From positions 1,563,378 to 1,627,377 of the forward strand of contig NC_083582.1 in assembly GCF_027579695.1 (NCBI RefSeq): a DNA stretch of 64,000 nucleotides, written 5' to 3'. This DNA is from Neoarius graeffei. Lineage: Eukaryota > Chordata > Actinopteri > Siluriformes > Ariidae. Of the stretch, positions 18,401-29,339 are shown piece by piece. Every line of letters begins with the position of its first letter. The first letter of the stretch is position 1. Position numbers and translations under genes: made by a program. Below the pieces are notes generated by a model. That model did not search any database and was not told the origin of the DNA. It saw only the letters and a program-made list of their open reading frames with translations.

Positions 18401-19849
18401 TAACCCACACACTCACACACCCATCACCCACACACCCATAACCCACACACTCACACACCCATCACCCTCACACCCATAACCCACACACTCATAACCCATA
18501 ACCCACACACCCATAACCCACACACTCATACACCCATCACCCACACACCCATAACCCACACACTCACACATCCATAACCCACACAGCCATAACCCACACA
18601 CTCACACACCCATCACCCACACACCCATAACCCACACACTCACACACCCATAACACTCAGACCCGTCACCCACACACTCACACACTCATAACTCTCACAC
18701 CCATAACCCACACACTCACACACCCATAACCCTCACACCCATAACCCACACACTCACACACCCATCACCCACACACCCATAACCCACACACTCACACACC
18801 ATAACCCTCACACCCATAACCCACACACTCACACACCCATAACCCTCACACTCATAACAAACACCCATAATCCACACACCCATTTCCCACAACCATAACC
18901 CTCTCACCCATAACCCACACACCCATAACCCACACACTCACACACCCATCACCCACACACCCATAACCCACACACCCATAACCCTCACACCCACACACCC
19001 ATCACCCACACACCCACACACCCATCACCCACACACCCATAACCCACACAACCATAACCCTCACACCCACACACCCATCACCCACACACTCATAACCCAC
19101 ACACTCATAACCCACACACTCACACACCCATCACCCACACACCCATAACCCACACACCCATAACCCTCACACCCACACACCAATCACCCACACCCCCATG
19201 ACCCACACACTCACACACCCATCACCCACACACCCATCACCCACACAGCCATAACCCACACAAGCACACACCCATCACCCATAACCCACACACTCACACC
19301 CATGACCCACACACCCATAACCCACACACTCACACACCCATCACCCACACACCCATAACCCACACACTCACACACGCATAACCCTCACACCCATAACCCA
19401 CACACTCACACACCCATAACCCTCACACCCATAACCCACACACTCACACACCCATAACCCTCACACCCATAACCCACATACTCACACACCCATAACCCTC
19501 AGACTCATAACCCACACCCATAACCCTCACACCCATAACCCTCACACCCATAACCCACACACCCATAACCCACACCCATAACCCTCACACCCATAACCCA
19601 CACACCCATAATCCACACACCCACACACCCATCACCCACACGCCCATAACCCACACGCCCATAACCCACACACTCATAACCCATCACCCACACACTCACA
19701 TACTCATCACCCACACTCCCATAACCCACACGCCCATAACCCACACACTCACACACCCATCACCCACACACCCATAACCCACACACTCATAACCCACACA
19801 CTCATAACCCACACACTCACACACCCATAACCCACACACCCATAACCCA
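15461..19849. repeat. Higher-order repeat unit B (4389 bp)
   Basis: The unit is nearly identical to its neighbours and lacks both the 38-bp and the 23-bp extra blocks of unit A. It shares CCCACTCACCC (near 16150) and CATAAACCACACAC (near 15708) with unit C, and CCTCTCACCC (near 14511 in A, 18901 in B) with unit A. Confidence 0.85.
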
Positions 19850-22800
19850 CACGCCCATAACCCATAACCCTCACACCCATAACCCATAACCCTCACACCC
19901 ATAACCCATAACCCACACACCCATAACCCACACACCCACACACCCATAAACCACACAGCCATAACCCACACAAGCACACACCCATCACCCACACACCCAT
20001 AACCCACACGCCCATAACCCACACACACACACACCCATAAACCTCACACCCATAACCCATAACCCTCACACCCATAACCCATCACCCACACACCCATAAA
20101 CCACACACTCACACATCCATCACCCACACAGCCATAACCCACACAATCACACACCCATCACCCACACACCCATAACCCACACACCCATAACCCACACACA
20201 CACACACACCCATAATCCTCACACCCATAACCCATAACCCTCACACCCATAACCCTCACACCCATAACCCACACATCCATAACCCTCACACCCATAACCC
20301 ACACACCCATAACCCTCACACCCATAACCCACACACGCATAATCCACACACCCATATCCCACACCCATAACCCTCACACCCATAACCCACACACCCACAC
20401 ACCCATCACCCACACACCCATAACCCACACGCCCATAACCCACACACTCATAACCCATCACCCACACACTCACACACCCATCACCCACACATCCATTACC
20501 CACACGCCCATACCCCACACACTCACACACCCATCACCCACTCACCCATAACCCACACACTCATAACCCACACACTCATAACCCACACACTCACACACCC
20601 ATAACCCACACACTCACACACCCATAACCCTCACACTCATAACCCACACACTTATAACCCATAACCCACACACCCATAACCCACACACTCACACACCCAT
20701 CACCCACACACCCATAACCCACACACTCACACATCCATCACCCACACAGCCATAACCCACACACTCACACACCCATCACCCACACACCCAAAACCCACAG
20801 ACTCACACACCCATAACCCTCAGTCCCGTCACCCACACACTCACACACTCATAACTCTCACACCCATAACCCACACACTCACACACCCATAACCCTCACA
20901 CCCATAACCCACACACTCACACACCCATAACCCTCACACTCATAACAAACACCCATAACCCTCACACCCATAACCCTCACACCCATAACCCACACACCCA
21001 TAATCCACACACCCATATCCCACACCCATAACCCTCACACCCATAACCCACACACCCATAACCCACACACTCACACACCCATCACCCACACACCCATAAC
21101 CCACACACCCATAACCCTCACACCCACACACCCATCACCCACACACCCATAACCCACACACCCATAACCCACACACCCATCACCCACACCCCCACACACC
21201 CATCACCCACACACCCATAACCCACACAACCATAACCCTCACACCCACACACCCATCACCCACACACTCATAACCCACACACTCATAACCCACACACTCA
21301 CACACCCATCACCCACACACCCATAACCCACAAACCCATAACCCTCACACCCACACACCCATCACCCACACACCCATTACCCACACACTCACACACCCAT
21401 CACCCACACACCCATCACCCACACAGCCATAACCCACACAAGGACACACCCATCACCCATAACCCACACACTCACACCCATGACCCACACACCCATAACC
21501 CACACACTCACACACCCATCACCCACACACCCATAACCCACACACTCACACACCATAACCCTCACACCCATAACCCACACACTCACACACCCATAACCCA
21601 CACACTCACACATCCATCACCCACACAGCCATAACCCACACACTCACACACCCATCACCCACACACCCATAACCCACACACTCACACACCCATAACCCTC
21701 AGACCCGTCACCCACACACTCACACACTCATAACTCTCACACCCATAACCCACACACTCACACACCCATCACCCACACACCCATAACCCACACACTCACA
21801 CACCATAACCCTCACACCCATAACCCACACACTCACACACCCATAACCCTCACACCCATAACCCACACACTCACACACCCATAACCCACACACTCACACA
21901 TCCATCACCCACACAGCCATAACCCACACACTCACACACCCATCACCCACACACACATAACCCACACACTCACACACCCATAACCCTCAGACCCGTCACC
22001 CACACACTCACACACTCATAACTCTCACACCCATAACCCACACACTCACACACCCATCAACCACACACCCATAACCCACACACTCACACACCATAACCCT
22101 CACACCCATAACCCACACACTCACACACCCATAACCCTCACACCCATAACCCACACACTCACACACCCATAACCCTCACACCCATAACCCACATACTCAC
22201 ACACCCATAACCCTCAGACACATAACCCACACCCATAACCCTCACACCCATAACCCTCACACCCATAACCCACACACCCATAACCCACACACTCACACAC
22301 CCATCACCCACACACCCATAACCCACACACTCACACACGCATAACCCTCACACCCATAACCCACACACTCACACACCCATAACCCTCACACCCATAACCC
22401 ACACACTCACACACCCTTCACCCACACACCCATAACCCACACACTCACACACCCATCACCCTCACACCCATGACCCACACACTCATAACCCACACACTCA
22501 CACACCCATAACCCACACTCTCACACACCCATAACCCTCACACCCATAACCCACACACTCACACACGCATAACCCTCACACCCATAACCCACACACTCAC
22601 ACACCCATAAGTCTCACACCCATAACCCACACACTCACACACCCATAACCCACACACCCATAACCCACACACTCACACACCCATCACCCACACACCCATA
22701 ACCCACACACTCACACACGCATAACCCTCACACCCATAACCCACACACTCACACACGCATAACCCTCACACCCATAACCCACACACTCACACACCCATAA

Positions 22801-24261
22801 CCCTCACACCCATAACCCACACACTCACACACCCATCACCCACACACCCATAACCCACACACTCACACACCCATCACCCTCACACCCATAACCCACACAC
22901 TCATAACCCATAACCCACACACCCATAACCCACACACTCATACACCCATCACCCACACACCCATAACCCACACACTCACACATCCATAACCCACACAGCC
23001 ATAACCCACACACTCACACACCCATCACCCACACACCCATAACCCACACACTCACACACCCATAACACTCAGACCCGTCACCCACACACTCACACACTCA
23101 TAACTCTCACACCCATAACCCACACACTCACACACCCATAACCCTCACACCCATAACCCACACACTCACACACCCATCACCCACACACCCATAACCCACA
23201 CACTCACACACCATAACCCTCACACCCATAACCCACACACTCACACACCCATAACCCTCACACTCATAACAAACACCCATAATCCACACACCCATTTCCC
23301 ACAACCATAACCCTCACACCCATAACCCACACACCCATAACCCACACACTCACACACCCATCACCCACACACCCATAACCCACACACCCATAACCCTCAC
23401 ACCCACACACCCATCACCCACACACCCACACACCCATCACCCACACACCCATAACCCACACAACCATAACCCTCACACCCACACACCCATCACCCACACA
23501 CTCATAACCCACACACTCATAACCCACACACTCACACACCCATCACCCACACACCCATAACCCACACACCCATAACCCTCACACCCACACACCAATCACC
23601 CACACCCCCATGACCCACACACTCACACACCCATCACCCACACACCCATCACCCACACAGCCATAACCCACACAAGCACACACCCATCACCCATAACCCA
23701 CACACTCACACCCATGACCCACACACCCATAACCCACACACTCACACACCCATCACCCACACACCCATAACCCACACACTCACACACGCATAACCCTCAC
23801 ACCCATAACCCACACACTCACACACCCATAACCCTCACACCCATAACCCACACACTCACACACCCATAACCCTCACACCCATAACCCACATACTCACACA
23901 CCCATAACCCTCAGACTCATAACCCACACCCATAACCCTCACACCCATAACCCTCACACCCATAACCCACACACCCATAACCCACACCCATAACCCTCAC
24001 ACCCATAACCCACACACCCATAATCCACACACCCACACACCCATCACCCACACGCCCATAACCCACACGCCCATAACCCACACACTCATAACCCATCACC
24101 CACACACTCACATACTCATCACCCACACTCCCATAACCCACACGCCCATAACCCACACACTCACACACCCATCACCCACACACCCATAACCCACACACTC
24201 ATAACCCACACACTCATAACCCACACACTCACACACCCATAACCCACACACCCATAACCCA
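19850..24261. repeat. Higher-order repeat unit C (4412 bp), ends at the array edge
   Basis: This third near-identical unit has the 23-bp block that B lacks (near 21190) and lacks the 38-bp duplication of A. Where the next unit should start (24262), the sequence continues for only about 20 satellite-like bases before retrotransposon DNA. The array therefore stops almost exactly at a unit boundary. Confidence 0.85.
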
Positions 24262-24282
24262 CACACTCACACAGCCATAACC

Positions 24283-25420
24283 TGACACTCTTTCCAGACA
24301 GTTCTCTTCCACTAACAGGGAGAGCGAAGTTGGGCCTATTATCCCTGTGTCCCAGATTGTGGCCCTGGTCCGCTGGGGTGTTGAGAAGGCTGTCCGACAA
24401 GCTCAACGCCAGGACCCCGGTCCTGGGATGGGTCCACCTGGTCTCTTGTACATTCCACGTCAAACTCAGGCCAAGGTTCTCCAGTGGGGTCATTCGTCCC
24501 CTCTCACTGCTCACCCGGGGGCCCGGAGGACCCTGGATTTCTTGAAGAGACGCTTCTGGTGGCCAGACATGGAGAAAGAAGTGAGGTCATTCGTCCTGTC
24601 CTGTGAAGTGTGCACCAGAAGCAAGAACCCACAGCAGCGTCCCCAGGGTCTCCTGCACCCTCTGCCCATTCCTCGGCGTCCCTGGTCCCATGTGGCGGTC
24701 AACTTCATCACAGGCCTTCCAGCTTCACAAGGTAACACTGTCATTCTAGTTATAGTCGACAGGTTCTCAAAGGCCTGTTGTTTTATACCCTTATGCAAGC
24801 TCCCTTCTGCCCTTGAGACTGCCAAATTAATGTTCACTCATGTCTTCCGAGTCTTTGGACTCCCACAGGACATCGTCTCCGACCGGGGGCCCCAGTTCTC
24901 CTCCCGAGTGTGGCAGGGGTTCTGCAAGCTGATCGGGGCCACTGCCAGCCTCTCCTCTGGGTTCCATCCCCAGTCTAATGGCCAGACTGAGAGGCTCAAC
25001 CAGGACCTGGAAACCACCCTGCGAGGCCTGGCTATGGACAACCCGACATCATGGAGCACCTGGTTGCCATGGGCAGAGTACGCCCATAACATCCTTCAGT
25101 CATTGGCCATCAGGTTGTCTCCATTCCAATGCCAATTCGGGTTCCAGCCACCTTTGTTTCCTGAACAGGAGGAGGATGCTGGGGTGCCATCGGTCAATCA
25201 CTTCCTGAGACGGTGTCACAAGACCTGGAACAAAGTTCGGAGGACTCTCATCCATACTTCCAGGGCCAACCAGACTCAGGCCAACCGCCACAGACAGCCT
25301 GCCCACAGTTTTCGCCCTGGGCAGCGGGTTTGGTTGTCCGCCAAAGACCTTCCTCTATGGGTGGAGAACCGCAAACTTGCCCCTCATTTTGTTGGCCCCT
25401 TCAAGGTGAACCCAGGGTGA
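24283..25420 (+). pseudogene. Ty3/gypsy chromovirus pol fragment: RNase H end and integrase
   Basis: The frame opens directly out of the satellite with DTLSRQF, typical of the C-terminal end of Ty3/gypsy RNase H, and runs to a stop at 25418-25420. Counting from the GTG at 24347, the integrase zinc finger is H49-x6-H56-x29-C86-x2-C89. The catalytic core has VSDRGPQF (D179) and QTERLNQD (E215), giving the family's D-x35-E spacing. The first catalytic Asp, expected in a DFITGLP motif, is Asn here (codon AAC at 24701-24703). A GPF motif (HFVGPFKV) lies near the end. The copy lacks gag, protease and reverse transcriptase because the satellite replaces everything upstream. It is a dead, 5'-truncated element. 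Assignment to Ty3/gypsy is firm; the exact family is not determined. Confidence 0.93.
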
Positions 25421-25800
25421 ACCCTGTTGTCTACCGGCTCCAGTTGCCCTGGTCTCTGAGAATCAATCCCACAGTCCACGTGTCCCTGTTGCAGCCCGTA
25501 CTGTCGTCCCCTTATGCCCCTGCCCCTAGGAATCCCCTGCCTCCCCGCATCCTCCGTTTTCAGACTGTGTTCACTGTGCACCGCCTGCTGGACTCCTGCC
25601 TGGTCCGCAGCGGTCTCCAGTACCTAGTTGACTGGGAGGGCTATGGGCCTGAGGAGCACTGTTGGGTCCCCGCTCGGGACATTTTGGACAAAGGACTTTG
25701 TCGGGACTTCCATCTGGCCCACCCTGATCACCCTGGGAACGTCAGGAGATGCTCCTTGGGGGGGGGTCCTGTTAGGCTTTGTAACTATCCTGGCCTCTAG
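25412..25800 (+). pseudogene. Ty3/gypsy pol C-terminus with chromodomain, shifted frame
   Basis: This is the continuation of the integrase in another frame. The shift falls at a short duplicated stretch (GTGAACCC twice near 25405-25424). After RVNPVVYRLQLP and a proline-rich linker comes a chromodomain: YLVDWEGYGPEEHCWVPARD, then HPDHPG. Chromodomains on the integrase tail define chromoviruses and are thought to steer integration to particular chromatin. The frame stops at 25798-25800, about 10 codons inside the LTR, so the polyprotein end overlaps the LTR start. Confidence 0.88.
25758..25766 (+). promoter_or_regulatory. Polypurine tract of the Ty3/gypsy element
   Basis: A run of nine G precedes the LTR by three bases (TCC). 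This is the expected position and composition of the plus-strand primer for reverse transcription. Confidence 0.75.
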
Positions 25801-25987
25801 AGGCCGCTATGGTATCTTTGTCATGTCATGTTTGTTTTGACAGCTAGGGGATTTGTGTTTGTTTTGACAGCCATGTGCTTCTTTGTTTTGTTAGTCATGT
25901 GCCTCGTGCCCCACCTGTTCTTAGTTAACTGTCCCGCCTAGTCTTAATTGCCAATTCTGACCTGGTCATGTGTTCTATTACTTTGGG

Positions 25988-25995
25988 TATTTATA
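25988..25995 (+). promoter_or_regulatory. TATA-like box in the LTR
   Basis: TATTTATA sits about 220 bp into the LTR and 340 bp before the AATAAA, a plausible U3 promoter position. Function is inferred from position only. Confidence 0.5.
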
Positions 25996-26336
25996 CTACC
26001 CCATTTTGTGTTTTCTAGTCACTGAGTCTTTGTGCTGTTTGATGGTTAGTCACTTTTGTACTGCGTACCTTTGCCTGTTGACTTTTATTTTTGGAATACT
26101 GCTCTTTTGGGACATTTGGACTGTTTTTGTTTTCTTGGAACTTTGCCCTTTTTGTATCTTCTGAGCGTTTGGATTTTCTCTCCCTTGGTGTTGGATTTTT
26201 TGGACTGTTGGAACTTTTGGATTTTTTTTCTTGTATCTCCTGTGTGTTTGGATTTGCCTGACTGGAAGATATTTTACCTTTGTGGATTTTGCTTTATCAC
26301 AAGCTGTGGATTTATCTGGACTTCTGAACTTTGGCA

Positions 26337-26342
26337 AATAAA
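26337..26342 (+). terminator. Polyadenylation signal in the LTR
   Basis: AATAAA about 120 bp before the LTR end, in the expected order after the TATA-like box. Probable R-region poly(A) signal. Confidence 0.55.
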
Positions 26343-26395
26343 CTTTATTGAACTCTAGCTTTGATCTCACTCCTCTACACTTGAGTAATTCCTCT

Positions 26396-26461
26396 GCTTA
26401 GCCTAGTGGGTGTTTGCTGGGTTACTACACCAGTGACCCAGGTTCAATTCCCAGCCTAACA
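26396..26461 (+). other. tRNA-like segment at the LTR end
   Basis: The segment has an A-box-like TAGCCTAGTGGG and a B-box-like GGTTCAATTCC about 40 bases apart, the RNA polymerase III promoter layout of tRNAs and tRNA-derived SINEs. A short CTGG/CCAG stem could form an anticodon arm, but the T stem and acceptor stem do not pair well. It is therefore not called as a tRNA gene. Confidence 0.4.
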
Positions 26462-26462
26462 A

Positions 26463-26660
26463 TTATAGTACTCGAACTATAGCATTACTATAGTCTGGTG
26501 AACTATAGCATTACTATAGTCTAGAGAACTATAGTTTCTATAACTATAGTCTGTAATACTATAGTCTCCAGAACTATAGTATTACTATAGTATAGTCCTA
26601 TAGTGATGAAAATACCATCAAAATACTATAGTCACGATGACTATAGTATATAACTATAGG
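26463..26660. repeat. CTATAG palindrome cluster
   Basis: About 13 CTATAG hexamers occur in under 200 bp, mostly as ACTATAG, at irregular spacing of roughly 10-25 bp directly after the LTR. Many alternate as GAACTATAG... and TACTATAGTC..., which gives local inverted-repeat potential. No coding frame; origin unknown. Confidence 0.8.
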
Positions 26661-26685
26661 ATTTTTTCATAAGGGTCACATGAAG

Positions 26686-26755
26686 CCAGCTGGGATTGGC
26701 TCCAGCTTCCCTCACGACCCGTAATGGATAAGTGGCATAGACAATGGATGGATTT
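26686..26755. repeat. Teleost dispersed-repeat fragment
   Basis: CCAGCTGGGATTGGCTCCAG followed by a GACCCGTAATGGATAAG word and ATGGATGGAT matches, from memory, a very common 3'-end segment of fish interspersed repeats. The family is not assigned. Confidence 0.5.
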
Positions 26756-26929
26756 ATTCCTTTAAGCTTTTACAGTGACTCGAGAAAGTATTGACCCCCT
26801 GTGATTATTAATCTTTTTAATTTAAGTGTATTAGTATAGGATTTTTTTCTTGCTCCTTCAGAAATGATTCTCTACAGAAACAGGTTTAAATAAATTATTT
26901 TATCAAATCACTGGATTTTTTTTTCCATT

Positions 26930-27655
26930 TCCGGTTGAGAGTACGTCGTGCGCATTCTGGCTGCCGCTTCTCACCAGAGCTTTTTTAATTTTATTTTTCT
27001 TTTCTTTTTTTTTCAATTTTTCATTTTATTTATTTATTTTTTTTTTTCTGTGTGTTTGTCTAGTTTGATGTTTGTTTGAGTGTTTTGTCTGCCGGTTGTG
27101 GTGTAGTTCTGGATCCAGTTTTGGGCGTTGGTTCCCTCTACGCCTTGGTTCGCCGTGGGCGATGCCTGCACTCCCAGCTGTGGACTGCAGTGAGCTCGTT
27201 GCTCATTTAACATTCGTGGTTGTCCAGCGCTCTGTGCTTTAACGCTTGGCGTGATGTTCCGAGCGATGTTGCTCGGTGGCATCGCGGCAGCTGTGCAGGC
27301 GGTTTGGGACACACCAGCGCTCTGCGTGGCGGAGCTTCTGTGCTCGCTTTGTGGATCCACGGCATGGTGTTCGCACGATGTGGCTGACGACGTCACGGCG
27401 GCTGTGCTGGAGATGTGGGACTCGTTTTCATGCGCCTTTTGGTGGGACTGTGGCTGCTCCACCACTGGAATTACATCTTGACCCCTACTTGGTGGACTTT
27501 TTACTTTTATTTTTTATTATTTATTCATTTATTTATTTATTATTTTTTATTGTTATTTTTTTTTCTTTCTCTATAATTGTAAAGCGTCCTTGGGTTTTTT
27601 GAAAGGCGCTATATAAATTGAACTTATTATTATTATTATTATAATTATTATCTCC
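26930..27655 (+). repeat. Probable non-autonomous retroposon with microsatellite tail
   Basis: The segment ends with GTAAAGCGTCCTTGGG, then GGCGCTATATAAATTGAA and (TTA)n at about 27580-27650. This tail is typical of L2-type LINEs and their SINEs in fish. The upstream part (TTCCGGTTGAGAGTACG onward) has T-rich stretches and a GC-richer core at about 27100-27480. Open frames there resemble no protein I recognise. The 5' limit is approximate. Confidence 0.45.
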
Positions 27656-28352
27656 TCAGATTTATTTGAATATAAAACATAAAAATGGCTCAGTTGATTT
27701 TTCTTCACCCCGTCAGTGTGAACTGTGCTTTTGCACTGATTATTAATGAGATGTTTCAGATTTGTTTTATTTTTAAATATAGAAAAGTTGCAAATTGTGA
27801 TTTTGGTATTTTCTTCCATAACTCACTGCAAAATTCCAACTCTGAAAAGGAAATGGAGAATGTTGTTGAACAGAAGGTTTTCAGTTCATGCCGCAGAGTC
27901 TCTCCTGGATTGAAGTCCAAACCCTGGTGTCCTGTTCACTGCTGGACACTGATGATCCACTTTAACATGAATAAGGGCAGGTGATGATGATCACAGAGAT
28001 CCGCTTCTCATCATCAGGGAGGCAGAGACAGGGCAGGGTTCGGGCAGGTGCAGATGTTAGTTTAGGAGAATGTGATCTTGACTTTTGTAAGAATCTGTTA
28101 TCTTGTTGGATCTACAGAATAAAGAACATTTAGATGTTTAGATATTTTTTAGGATTTGCAGGATTGCCAAAGGTCTGAGATGCGCTGTTTTTTAAAGATG
28201 AAATGTGTTTCCTCAGTGAGGGAATGAAGCTAAAGATGTGTGGAGAAGAGCTCGACAGGAGCACTGACACTTCTGGGAGTCGCTTTTGGTTCTCGGTGAA
28301 GAGGAGCTGCCCACAGGAGGAGAACTGAGGAGAACTGCAGAGAGTTATAAAG
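27656..28352. other. Intergenic stretch, no gene seen
   Basis: About 700 bp of unique-looking, moderately AT-rich sequence between the retroposon tail and the hAT-like complex. Short open frames on both strands show no recognisable motifs. Confidence 0.6.
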
Positions 28353-28360
28353 GTGATGAG
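28353..28360. repeat. Target site duplication, left copy (outer element)
   Basis: GTGATGAG abuts the CAGTGGC end; an identical copy lies at 39372-39379. Confidence 0.8.
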
Positions 28361-28528
28361 CAGTGGCGGCTGCTGGTTTTTAAAACAGGGGAAGCCCATT
28401 TTACGCATTCATCGTAAAACCTGTAGGCCGGATATCAAAGCATAGAAAGGTGTGCCCCATTAGCATAGTGAACTAGACAACCCCACCTAGTGGCAGAAAG
28501 TATTTTTGCTTGTACATTTCATGTTATA

Positions 28529-29336
28529 GGCCCAATCCCAATTCTAATTTCTACCCCTACCCCTCCCCCTTCCCCTTCCCCTTGGCCTTTCCCCTTGAAA
28601 CTGAGCTACAAGGGATAGGGCTTGAAATTCAACCCTTACGTATTGGGATAGCCCTTCAACGATCGCATACGTCATCGCGTACCTCCGTCAGCGTTTATGT
28701 TAGCAAAACGCGACCAAATGCGTCATTGGCTGCGACCAGCCACTACAGTCAGAGCCAGAACCAGAAATCTCTGCTGGCAGGGTGTGATTTGTTAACTAAC
28801 ACCACTGAATGGGATATCTTTGGCGCTTCGTGCACCACATCCGACAGAATGAGGTGTCAGAACACTCATGTAAACAATAAAAGCGAGAATAACAGAACAA
28901 AACGTATGTAGTCAAGCAACCGAAAACAATACTCACTCCCAAAGCTTTTTAGCAGCAGCTTGGATTTCAGAAATCGCTGCTCATTCTCAGTTCGAAAGCG
29001 AATCAAGCGGCGTGTTTCCTCTGGATAACAACTTAAAACACGTAAATAATGGAGAAAATACATTTATGACAATCTTTCGCCGCGGGAACCGCCATCTTTC
29101 TGAAATCCGCATGAAATCTCGCTGAAATCCGCATGGCATTGTGGGAAATCACTCAAACCCCTTCGTTCTGAGTCAGCTCCAGGAAAATCTCCGTTTGGAG
29201 GGGTACAGAAGCCCTACCCCTTCCCCTACCCCTCCGCGTTAACTGGGATTGGGATACCCCTACCCCTTCATGTGAACGCGCAAAATGGAGGGGAAGGGCC
29301 AAGGGGTTGGTCCAAGGGGTGAAATGGGATTCGGCC
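28529..29336. mobile_element. 808-bp MITE-like element with CCCCTACCCCT-rich ends
   Basis: The left end GGCCCAATCCCAATTCT and the inverted right end GGCCGAATCCCATTTC match closely, and both are flanked by ATA (28526-28528 and 29337-29339). Just inside each end are runs of CCCCTACCCCT and CCCCTTCCCC, inverted on the right. The 3-bp duplication and G-rich ends resemble Harbinger-like MITEs, but the superfamily is uncertain. No transposase is encoded. It is inserted in the left arm of the outer hAT-like element. Confidence 0.7.
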
Positions 29337-29339
29337 ATA

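Larger units (their letters stand above)
1..24282. repeat. Large C/A-rich satellite array with higher-order structure
   Basis: The first 24.3 kb is a continuous tandem array built from short words: CCCATAACCC, CCCTCACAC, ACACACTCACACAC, CCCATCACCC and rarer variants with CGCCC, CAGCC and TGACCC. Basic steps are mostly 15, 23 and 38 bp. The + strand has almost no G, so the complementary strand is G/T-rich with frequent GGGTTATGGG tracts. No real gene is visible: the long minus-strand frames encode only G, Y, C, V, W and M repeats and start at GTG codons. The array ends abruptly at about 24282 against retrotransposon coding sequence. It contains the TAACCC word of vertebrate telomeres but not a (CCCTAA)n run. 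It could be interstitial or subtelomeric; the sequence alone does not decide. Confidence 0.97.
25770..26461 (+). mobile_element. 3' LTR of the Ty3/gypsy element (692 bp)
   Basis: The LTR begins TGTTAGG and ends CCTAACA, a perfect 7-bp inverted terminal pair with TG...CA ends. It directly follows the polypurine tract and chromodomain frame. It contains a TATA-like box at 25988-25995 and AATAAA at 26337-26342. The last about 65 bases look tRNA-derived. No matching 5' LTR is in the window, because the 5' side of the element is missing. Confidence 0.88.

Noticed and set aside
206..24168. Many 60-117 residue open frames on the minus strand rich in G, Y, C, V, W and M
   Set aside because: They are frame readings of the satellite, start at GTG codons, and repeat with the HOR period. 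No signal, domain or initiation context supports translation.
1..24282. True telomere array
   Set aside because: TAACCC words occur, but not contiguous CCCTAA repeats, and the array is followed by retroelement and gene sequence.
25380..25430. Programmed frameshift between integrase and chromodomain
   Set aside because: The break coincides with an 8-bp local duplication (GTGAACCC), and related elements read through in one frame. A simple disabling mutation is more likely.
26396..26461. Functional tRNA gene
   Set aside because: A- and B-box words are present, but acceptor and T stems pair poorly and it is inside an LTR.
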